Below, in pieces: positions 21,111 to 31,030 of a DNA stretch of 55,825 nucleotides. The position numbers and the translations under genes are program-made. Origin of the DNA: Phaeoceros laevis (taxonomy: Eukaryota > Anthocerotophyta > Anthocerotopsida > Notothyladales); the NCBI GenBank assembly GCA_049999765.1, contig JBNGIQ010004208.1, forward strand, positions 1 to 55,825, in the 5' to 3' direction. Positions within the stretch are counted from its first letter, which is position 1, and every line of letters begins with the position of its first letter. The notes beneath the pieces were generated by a model. That model worked only from the letters and a program-made list of their open reading frames with translations. It made no database searches and was not told the DNA's origin.

Positions 21111-22530
21111 GCAACAGTCGAGCGGGAGCCAGTTGAATTTGTAAGGACTTATTGCGGGAGGCCGGCTCAGCCTGCTTGTGTGCACCTTTCGAAATGTGCA
21201 ACTGAATTTCCAATGAGCCCATATCGGAATTCTTCATATATAGCTATACCTTTCGTTTCGGGAATAACAATGAATCACCTCTATCAATAAATTTCATTTC
21301 CTTTCCTTTCGGGGGACAAGAATCATAAGGCTGTTCTGATCTAGCATGATCGCATGATCTGGACTCCTTGCGGGAACCTGGAACTCTGAGTTTTGGTTTA
21401 AATTATAACTGGAGCGGCTAGATGGCGTGGGGCTATTACACCAGATTTCATCAGAACTTGGCATCCATCCATCGGCGCCCATGGATCGGATCAGTACTGG
21501 GATGGGTGACCTCCCGGGAGATCCCAGTGCGGTACCCACGTACCTTTTTCCCATCGTTTTAACCCAAGTACTACTACGGTGCTCAAACGTGAGACGGTGT
21601 GAAACGGGAAGTGTCCCAATTTTGCCACAATTGTCGTTCTGGTGAAAATTGGGCCAGGCTGGAACGCTGGACTCGCGGCCGGAGCGTGGAGCAAATTTGG
21701 AGTAACGGTCGTGTAGGCACGTTCCCCTTCTGGTGGTGTCCCAAATCTAGCTCTCACTTGCACTTCGTGGCATGTCAGCTGACATTGGTGGAGATTGCGT
21801 CCAACTGCGCGCCTCCGCTGTTATGGCTGCCTCACGGGATCTCTGCTCACTGTCTCTTGCTGCCTGCGCAACATCCGGTGCTCCTGTCACGTTTTGCCTT
21901 CAAGGGCTCCGCTCCTTACGCCCGGATGCCTCGCCCCTTCATGAATACATTTCGCCTCTCCCTTCATTCTCCATCTCTTGCTGCGGCCCCGCCGGGGGGA
22001 GGAGAGCTTCCACCCAGCTCACCATAGCTGGCCTGGCAGCTGCTTTTCCTCACCGTCCTGTTGGCCGCCCCAGTCCCCACCTGATTCTCCGCAACGCGAG
22101 TTCTCTGGCAGTTCCGCAAAAAAAAACGTTTGTTCCCAGGCACGTAGACTACTGTGTCTGGATAACAGACCACCTACCAACAAGTGTAGCCTGCGTGCCT
22201 CCGCAACTGAGCCATCCGCCTCTCATGGATCCATAGTTTCCGATCCGTCTTTTCTGCTGGTCAATTCGAAGCAGCAGATCTGGTATTTCGCCGCACTCCC
22301 AGCTCAGCATATCCTGTTGTCGTAGGCTGATCAACTGGCCAGACTTGTGTCAGCTTCACTGACTTTGGAACTGTGATGGGACAATGTGGGAAAATCGACT
22401 ACCACGGATCAGTTGCTAGCAAGAATTGCCACTCGTGGCTGAGCATTAGTGGAGAATTCTGGAGGTGTTGGTTAGGTGGCGGCCTATGAGGCTCTAGATC
22501 TGCCTCGTAAGCCTTGGATAGCTCTTGGAA
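21111..22530. other. Intergenic region with a 5S rRNA-like relic
   Basis: 1.4 kb between the head-to-head E2-E3 hybrid and the NB-ARC gene. Apart from the 5S-like segment at 21425-21548, no coding or repeat signal is recognised. Both promoters are expected here. Confidence 0.5.
21425..21548 (+). pseudogene. 5S rRNA-like sequence (pseudogene or 5S-derived element)
   Basis: The block catcagaact (21449-21458) and the stretch tactgggatgggtgacctcc with the following cgggag (21495-21520) match the loop C and loop E/helix IV parts of plant 5S rRNA in correct order and spacing. The 5' end (cgtggggct) can pair with the 3' end (gtacccacg), as in helix I. The helix II region near the 5' end looks shortened and the rest is diverged. 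A T5 run at 21544-21548 could terminate RNA polymerase III. Probably a decayed 5S copy or a 5S-headed SINE. Confidence 0.65.
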
Positions 22531-25500
22531 ATGGGTGACCAGCATTTCGGGGATATTGTGAGCAACGTACGTGCCATCGGAGCTATCCTGGAGAAGATTT
22601 CTGTGCAAAGCGCCCCAACCACTCCTTTGAACGATGTCACACCTGAGTCGCTGACACAAACTGGCCAGCAGCAAGACAGGTATTCCAGCTGGGAGACTGT
22701 GACCACATTCATCGCCAGGTTATCTGCTCTAGAGAAGGAGATCGAGGCAAGTGGGTCAGGACGGCCTGTGTCTCGTCCTGGAGAGAACAGCCTTGAGAGA
22801 CTGCGCAAGGGAATTCATCAGGCAGCGACCTCCCTTGGACTAGCTGGTAGGCAAGAGGTAAGCCTTCATCAGCAAGCCCTACGTACTTCGTGGTGAAAGC
22901 ATCAGAGCCATGGCTGAGAATTCGTAGAGGGACACTAGATGTGAAGATCTGTCCATCTTCTACAGCTTCATACTAGCGTTAGGATGGTAGTGCAAGATGG
23001 CATTTTGAGTTTCGATGCTTCAAACAGGTGGTGGTAGGGCCCCAATCACCCCTGAGCTTTCGACAGAGCGGCCGCCACCGAGATGGATTTGAGGATGATG
23101 TGTTCCCGGTTGCTTTTGAGTCCATTGACATCAACGCAGCTTTGCTGGCCACCTGCATGGAAAACCCATCAAAAGAAGGTGGTCACGCCAGGTCCAGCTC
23201 CTGGTTTGGCTGGTCAAAGAGCCCAAACGCTAACACCAACAACAAAAAGAGCACACCTGTGCCTTCTCCAAGCAGAGTGCTACATGGGCGGCCACCAAGG
23301 CTTGGGAGATCCAGGAGTGCTGCTGAGATGACTGCGTCTTTGCTTCAGAAGGAGACGCAACCTCGAAGGAGTAACAGCAGGTCAGAGCGCGCAGGTGGTA
23401 GCCCAGGACTGTTTCGAAGACTAGCATGTTGTGGTATGCAGAGAGGTGGTTCTCAGGTACCAAATCTACCAAACCGTGCAAGTATGGGTCTAATTCCTTA
23501 TCAGAAACCCTAGTCCAACCCTTTGTTCATGGAGCTCCTACTAATGCAGTCTCTCTGGTTATTGATCACTGCAGGTCTCCTCTTTCAACTACAGGCCTGA
23601 ACCTGCACACGAACCTTCTGAGAAACTTGGTAGCCTGCTAGTCACAAAGCTTCAATATTGGGACAAGGAGCTGGCAAGGCTCAGAGATCAAGCCGTAAAC
23701 TGCGGAGCATTTGTGCGTCAAAGCCATCTTACGGTGAGTGGACGACCAAAACCTATTCAGGCTTCCTTAAGCAACGAAAGTATTCAGCAGAGGAGCACGA
23801 ATCCATCTTTTGTCCTTCCTGCGCAGGAAACGTTCTCAGGAGGTCCAGGGTTCACAAACACACCACCAACTTACGTGAGATTGCACAGGCTTGCAGACCT
23901 GATGTTACAGGCTTTGAGGACTGGCCCAGAAAAAGTGGTGCTGCTCCATGGCATGCTCGGCATGGGCAAGACGCTGCTTGCATTAGACATTGCCCTTGAC
24001 CTTGACAGGGGTGAGCAAGACTAGTGCTTATGATGTCATTGGAACTCTTACGGATGCATGCATGAAGCATCCTTAAGTTTCCTGTCTATTTGCGTGCACG
24101 AAGGTACTGACATAGCAGTGTGGGTGTGCACAAATTTATGGTTCATGAGCAGGTCTTGATTATCCAGGCGGTGTATATTTCCTTCAGTTTGGTGAGAGAT
24201 ATGGGGTGCAGTGCAATGAAGCTGAACTGCAGACTAAAATTCTGGAGCAGCAGAAGATGCTGATCGCTCAACTGGCCTACGCTGGTGAAAAGGTTTCTGA
24301 GACGCCAGGCGTCTCAGTAGCCGATACTACTCAGTTACTTGCTGCCAAGCTCTCAGGTGCAGGCGAATTTACTTTGCCTCGATTGCACCATGTCTAGATA
24401 GAGCTAGGAGCAGGAGGTGATGATGATACTGACTACTGTCTGCGTTCTGCTTGTGTACTTTTGTGAACAAAGGAAAACGGTCTCTCTTGATACTGGACGA
24501 GGTTTGGAGCCCAAAAATTGTGGAGAACTTCATGATGGCAGGACACAAGGGCAAGTTGCTGGTCACAAGCAGCTGTGGGGCCACTGGACGCTTCTTATCA
24601 GATGAAGACACGAAGAAGCAATGTGTGGGCAACCTCGGAGCCTCTTCCTGCGTCCTTTTTCATGTTGGATCAGAAGATTATCGTAGCAAACAGATGGACC
24701 AAAGGACTCTTACCTCGTTCACTTGGACGAAGATTGACGCTCAAGTCAAGGTAAACGGCGCACCTTACAATCTGACAAGTGTTCTATGATGCAAAAAAAT
24801 GTGCATCCATGAACGCACAGCTCGAAGGAAGCATTTGTCTTAGGACTGATGCAGGTAGATCTGGGCTTGAACAGGATTCTGCCACTGTGATACTGGATAC
24901 ATGTGGTGGTTGCCCTCTAGCCCTGAGCATTGCGGGACACATGCTGCGGGGCAAAGAACAGGATGAATGGGAGAAGTTATCAGCAGAGCTTCTGGCAATG
25001 CGGGCGGATTTTACCACCCGCAGTTCGGCAAGTCGAGATACACCCGCCTCCACGCAGCCCGAGGCATCTGTTTACACAGCTGCTCTAACAATGAGAGATG
25101 AGGTTAATGTTGCTCCAGAGGGAAATGTCCGCCATGTGCGGCAAAGCACCATCAGTGAGCCCTCTCTGCAGAGTTTCGATGTAAATTCTTACACAACTGC
25201 ATCTAATCATCTTAAAGATGATATTAAGTTTGCATCTTTGCTGTCGATGCGTAGCAACTGCAGTGACTTCTTCCTCAACAATCTGGAATTGCAGACTGCC
25301 GGCTCATTACCGACGGAATTCAGCCATGTTGCTGATCCGATGGCCATTGCTGAAAGTAACAGTTCAGAGTTCTGGGTTCTTGAACCAAAGCCTCTTCCTG
25401 CACTTGAAGACGTATACTCGACACTCTTTGGGTTGATTGAACTGTGTCTGAAGAGGCTCTCGGCAGAACACCTTGATGGATTCAAAGCAATGAGCTTGTT

Positions 25501-28394
25501 CCAGGATGGGAGCCTGATCCCAGCACCCATAGTGGAGCTTGCCATGGAAGTCATGCACGGCGGCGCACAGTGCTCCGAGTTCGTAGCTCTCATGGATGGG
25601 CTTGTTCGATCAGGACTTGTTTATCAGAGCTTAGACAAGGTCAGTTCCTTGGTGGGATCACAGCTTCGGAGTCCTCACTTACAAGTCTGGCTCTCTGAAA
25701 TTCTTCTGAACATCTTGATCAAAATTTGTTACTGTGCTCCCTATTTTGCAGAGAGTGTACTGGATCCACTCTATGATATCTCGCTACTTGACTCGCCACC
25801 ATGCAGAGATTAGCAAGTCTATCCTTGAGGTGCACCAGCTTGGGCTGATTCGGGACACAACAGTTCAGGAGACAGGGCAATTGAACGTGTCAAACGTTCG
25901 GGACAAGGCCAGGCTTCTGTATGCCTTCTTGCTCACCTATGCTCACCCCGACCTGAAGCAGACAGCTGTAAATCAGTTAGGACTAGAGGCAGCAGTTCTG
26001 GGAGGGGTCAAGGCGGACATTCAGAGAATAGCATTTTCAATGCTCAAAGAGAATGGCACGCTGGAAGTTGTGGAGCCCGATCGTCAAGCCGATGTAGTCT
26101 TGGCAGCCACTTTGCGGCACTCTGGAAATTTGAGAACAAGCTTGGGAGATTTGGAGGGCGCTCTTGTTGAACTGAACAGAGCCCACGATTTGGAGCCAGA
26201 GGACGTCCTCACTCTTCAGTAGGCATCTTTCCCGTGAACCAAGTAGTCGAGTCTTGGGAGTGTTTGACTGGATTTGGAGTGCTCATTCATGTGAGAGGCT
26301 GAGCAAACGCTTTGTGGTCCAATCCTTGGAATTTGCGGCTGCAGGATGAGGGGAGCCATTTTGGTGCACTATGAGGATTATGACAATGCCCTGGCAGATG
26401 TTGACAAAGCGGACAAGCTCATGCCTGATGATAGCTTCACTCTCCAGTACCCCTCACACCTTCAACTCTTCTAGAAATATCAGAGAAGCAGTAGGAACTG
26501 AACCAAGTGCTACCTGCACGATGCAGAATCCGGGGCAACATAAAGAGGTGCGTGGACAAGAACGAGGAAGCGCTTCAGGATTTGGAGAGAGCTAACGAGT
26601 TGGAACCGAACAAGAGCTTCACTTTGAGGTATGAAAAGCCTCATAAACAGCCTACCTGAGAGATAGTGAAGGTGTGGATGCGGTGAGGACGGCACACTGA
26701 TATACACTGTCTTTGAAGTGTCCTTGGAGCAGTAAAGCTTAACATTGGTGACTATCATGGAGCTTTGGTGGACTTAAATAGAGCGGCCCTACTGGAGCCC
26801 GATGATCATTTCATCCTCACGTATGAGAAAGAAACTTTAAGAAAGAGCTTCGATTTCTTTCCTAGGTGCTTATCCTGGTCGCGAAATCAGGACATGAGCT
26901 GACCATGAGACGTTAAACTAGTTGGTTGTGGCTGTTAGGGTAAGAGGCAACACAAAGGTTCATCTGGAGGACTACCAAGGAGCTCTGGAAGATCTCGACA
27001 AAGCTCTTGACAAAACTCTATACCGACAATCTTCACACAAATCCATATCCAAGTAAACACTTCACTATAACCCACAGAGATTGTGCTAGATTGCATACCG
27101 TGCTGATGATACGCAAATTCCCAGTGCTGTTCTGGACAAACCAGCAGACGGCGTGGAAGATCCCAACCGCAGCTTCACTCTCAGGTTTGATGAGCCAACT
27201 GTACAGACTCATCTCAGCCACTCTGAAATTAACGGTTGCAGGTGTGGTTTGAAGATTCAAGAACTGTTGGTCTGGTTGCAGTGTCAGAGGCGCCGCAAAG
27301 CTGAGTCTCGGTGACCTTGAGGGAGCGTTGAGTGACCTGGATGAAGCAAATGATGTTTTCCCCAACGACAGCTTCACTCTCAAGTACGGTTGCACCAAAC
27401 CTCCATGCTCATCTTGGTCTTGGAATGTTGGAGTTCAGCCAGCTGTAGTGTTATCCCAGCGAACAGCTGTCTCCTTTTCTCAGGTTGCGAGCAACTGTGA
27501 AGCTCCAGTCAAGGGATTACAGGGGATCGTTGTGCGACTTGGACGATTGCTGCTTTCTGGACCCGGATGATACAGACATTCTCAGGTACTGACAATTTCT
27601 TCGGCGCTGTGCTTAGTGTCTGAACCAAACTTCTTCACCAAGTGCCATCGTCTCTTTCAGGTTCAGGGGGAACGTGAAGAGATACTTGGGAGATTATCGA
27701 GGAGCCCTGGAAGACTTCACCAGAAGCAACTTTTTGGAGCCACGGAACAGCTACACCTTGAAGTATGTCTCTACCACATTTTCTGCACTGCAGTTTTCAA
27801 GAACCCCAAGACATTTTCTCTTTACAACCTACAAAATGATCAGGTTCAGAGGAAACGTCAAGAGGTGTTTATCTGACTACAAGGGGGCACTTGAAGACCT
27901 TGATCAAGCCGACGAACTGAAACCAGATAACGGTTTCACCTGTCTGTGAGTCCGTCTTTCCCTGCACTTGTTGAAACGCACATTCTTGTGTCACAGAACT
28001 TCCGACATAAACGCCTCTACAATATGGCAGAGTTCGAGCCAGTGTCAGGGGCGTTTTAGATGATCATAAGGGAGCTTTGGAGGACCTTAAACGTGTCCTC
28101 CAGTCAGAGACAGCAAGTGCATTTGGACTGCTCGAGAGAGGAGTTGCCAAATACCTTACAGGGGATTTGGAAGGAGCTCTACTCGATCTGGATGCAGCTC
28201 ATGAAACTCAACCCGCAAGCGCAGATATTCTAAGACACCGGGGCAACGTCAAGTTTCTGCTCAAGGACATTGCGGGAGCAGAAGCCGATGAAGTCGCAGC
28301 CAATTCCCTGACACCGCCGTCCGTCTCCAGGACTTGTCTTTCAGTTCTTTCTCCTAACGATGCGAGACTTTCAATCCCTGAGCACCCAGGCTAA
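22531..28394 (+). CDS. NB-ARC-TPR protein (plant STAND/NLR-like receptor)
   Basis: Exons: 22531-22857, 23028-23456, 23575-23733, 23827-24010, 24153-24356, 24473-24750, 24821-25639, 25752-26218, then TPR exons 26345-26446, 26527-26628, 26719-26820, 26939-27052, 27282-27383, 27484-27585, 27661-27762, 27844-27945 and last exon 28031-28394, about 1352 residues. The Ser/Arg-rich N-terminus (about 300 residues) matches no TIR, RPW8 or kinase domain I recognise. The NB-ARC shows Walker A GMLGMGKT (about 347-354), Walker B LLILDEVW (about 438-446), LLVTSS, GLPL-like GGCPLAL (about 556) and a winged-helix segment (LFGLIELCLKRLS). VYWIHSMISRYL stands where the MHD motif would be, with IHS. The C-terminus has about a dozen TPRs of type RGNVKRxLGDYxGALEDLDxADELEPDxSFTL. 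NB-ARC proteins are nucleotide-switched immune or signalling receptors. That role is inferred here. Exon limits in the N-terminal half are less certain. Confidence 0.82.
27092..27186 (+). pseudogene. Degenerate TPR exon inside the NB-ARC-TPR gene
   Basis: Between the TPR exons ending at 27052 and starting at 27282, one frame reads SAVLDKPADGVEDPNRSFTLR, a clear echo of the C-terminal half of the TPR unit, ending at a GT as the intact units do. The N-terminal half is not TPR-like, and its frame does not join phase 2 to phase 2 as the others do. It is therefore probably skipped, a dying copy of the 102-base exon unit. Confidence 0.55.
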
Positions 28395-28598
28395 AAATAA
28401 AATCTTTCGTGGTTTGAATCTCCCGTAACTCGGGTAGCTATTGTCACTAGGCAGCAACCTGAATTCTGGTGTATGTTATTGAGGTTACTACAAATCACCG
28501 AATTCGTGAAATCACGTTGATGGCTGCCGCAAAGCTTTCAGCAACTTATCCAGCCATTAGACTTCTCTACAATAAGAGAACTTATCCTTTACCCTGAC

Positions 28599-30644
28599 TT
28601 ATCTAGACCAGCTGCTGAGCTCGTTGTTGAGTGGGTTCTCCGTAAGTAGAACCGGCTCCAAAAAATCAGGCTGATTGTTAACCGATTTCAACCAAGCCCA
28701 TCTGCTGTTTTTCACATCCACCACATGCTGACAAGATGAAATTGTATCGAGAGGGATGTAGCAGTACTCTCCATTGACTGGGCCTGCAACAAATCCGGTG
28801 TAGCCTGCCATGGCTCCATGCACTGCTGAATGAGACAGCAACGTGCAATACAGAGTATCTGTGGCATTGGGAGGAACTGCTCTAACCATGTATGTGGGGT
28901 CGACATATTTGATAGAAAATGGCTTGTCATGGTATTTGGCCTTCCAATGTGTCTTCAACTCTTTGCTTAGCCATAGTCCAACATTTTGTAGCATCATGTT
29001 CCCTGTTCAGTTTTGGGGCAACGTGGGACAGTAGTGTCAACACAGTACCAATGATGTTCACGAGTACATAAAAGCACAACAAAACAAAACCATGTGACCA
29101 GAGGAGTAGCACAGTCCAAAATTCAGCTCCAAAATTCAGCTTGTGAGTATCAACGGTGACTTGCCTGATTCATCCTTGGTGCCCTCCTCCAGTGGTGGCA
29201 TCAAGTGCTGGCCTGCCCCTTCAGCTATTACAATTAGCATGTGACCATTCTGATTGACTCTTTGATCCAGAAACTCTAGGAGGCCTCCTTTGCCCTCCAT
29301 GAAGAAAGGAACTTCAGGGATAAGACAACAGTCCACATCACGGCTGCTAAGAGTTGCATGCAGCGCAATGTGACCCGAGTAACGACCCATAAGCTGCACC
29401 AGACCAATACCGTTCGGTGTGCTTTCTGCCTCTGTGTGAGCAGCGCTGATGGCTGCCTGTGCTGCCTCGACTGCAGTCTGAAATCCAAAAGACCTGCAAC
29501 TCTTCACATTAGCACGTCACAAAAAAGGAGGCCGATAGGACATTGTATGGTCCAGTCAAGAGCAGTCTGGGAAAAAATCATGCTGCAATGAAACAAAAGA
29601 CACCTGTCGATGATCGCTATGTCGTTGTCCACAGTCTTGGGGATACCAACTACGCAGATCTTCAGCTTCCTCCTACTAATCTCCTCATAGATCTTTACAG
29701 CACCACGCATGGTCCCATCACCGCCTATTATGTACACTTGATTCAGCCCATGATCCTGCCACACACGAAAAGGTCAAGCCAGTTTATCCCTTTCAACACT
29801 CAAATGCCCTCTACAGGTGCTGGGGCACACCAGATACCTGGATACTGTCAACGATCTTCGTGAGGTCAAATCCCCCTCTGGAAGTGCCAAGCATAGTCCC
29901 ACCTCTTCTGTGCCAGTCCTTCACTATCTCGGGATTCAGTACCATATAGTCGGAGCTATAAAATCCTCGATATCCGGCTCTGATACCTCGAACGTCCTTC
30001 ACACAGTACTGCGTGCACAGCGTATTCACAAGCTCTCTAATCACAGTGTTAATCCCCGGGCAAACTCCTCCACATGTCACAATAGCCGCCTTAACCTCGT
30101 GCGGCTCAAAAAATACTCGCTCCCGAGGCCCAGCCCTGCGGTAATACGCTTGTTCTCCAGGATCATCCGCATCTATCGCGATGAACTGAGCAACCATGTC
30201 CCTGTCGGTGAGAAAGAACCCGTCCACCATATGAAAGAAGTCATTGTGAGCAAGCGGATTTTCAAAAGATGGCAGGTCAGGCTTATGGTCTAGCAGATGA
30301 GGAATATCATGCAAAACAGGCTGCTGCTTCGGAGGGAGACTGCTGGCGCTGCCGTTTGGCTTCAGATCTGATGTGACAACACGCGCACGCCTCCCAGTCC
30401 ACAAAGTTGTAGACTGGGAAAGGAAGCTCTTCCTCTCCGTGCCCGCCATGTCCCCCCCAGATCGAAAGTGTTTTTCGCCGAGGCACCCTTGCCTATTCAG
30501 TCTCAAAGGACCAATTCCGAGGGAGCGCTGCTTTGCTAGAGCCACCAATTTGGACCTTGTCCTTGTGTCACCAGTCCCTCCATCAACACATACAAGTCTG
30601 GCCCGGAAAATGCTCCTAAATTCATCACGCAATGTGGTGCTCAT
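28599..30644 (-). CDS. PFK: ATP-dependent 6-phosphofructokinase, plant type
   Basis: Four exons: 30644-29838, 29755-29604, 29493-29165 and 29002-28599, 563 residues. Converts fructose 6-phosphate to the 1,6-bisphosphate in glycolysis. Hallmarks: [46 protein letters not shown] (the ATP-type GGDGT, not PPi-type GGDDS), [74 protein letters not shown] and [11 protein letters not shown]. The N-terminal extension of about 130 residues is Arg/Ser-rich and low in acidic residues at its start, which suggests a plastid transit peptide (inference). The third intron must use a GC donor (at 29164, AG|GCAAGT) for the frame to continue through ESGN to LQNVGLW. A GT donor two bases on shifts the frame. It is divergent from the P-type ATPase. 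Confidence 0.95.
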
Positions 30645-31030
30645 CACAGCTGCGGTTTAGCTACTGTCACACCTGCTCCAAGGCTCTGAGAGACAACCAA
30701 TACAAATCCTCTTGCTAAAACAGAAGAGCCAGCAGAATTTCCACGTAGACAGAGCAACTGGCTATCACACAAGGCAAGAAAGTGTATCACAGCTTGCAAG
30801 GCTGAGTTCAGGCGGAGATCTTTGCGACTGAATCGCACATTCTGCCGAAACTCGCGATCTCGCCGGACCAGTACTGCTGCACGTTTCAATCAGCTGTGGC
30901 CACCACCCCGGAACAGCGACAAGTGGCGACCTTGCGGTTCGAAACGCCAGCATGGCAAAGTTTGAAACTGCAGCGGACCTATAGTGCTCGACGTATTGAA
31001 TGCCGCATTGCCCCATTGCCGCACTGGGCG
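30645..31030. promoter_or_regulatory. Divergent intergenic region, PFK / P-type ATPase
   Basis: 386 bases between opposing start codons. The ATPase frame is open upstream to 30896 but only through non-ATG starts, so part of this is probably its 5' UTR. No defined promoter element was identified. Confidence 0.45.

Noticed and set aside
21425-21548. A P5SM exon of TFIIIA
   Set aside because: No TFIIIA exons surround it; flanking genes are the E2-E3 hybrid and an NB-ARC receptor.
22531-23733. RPW8 or coiled-coil domain at the NB-ARC N-terminus
   Set aside because: No N-terminal membrane helix or EDVID-type motif; the region is Ser/Arg-rich and largely disordered in character.
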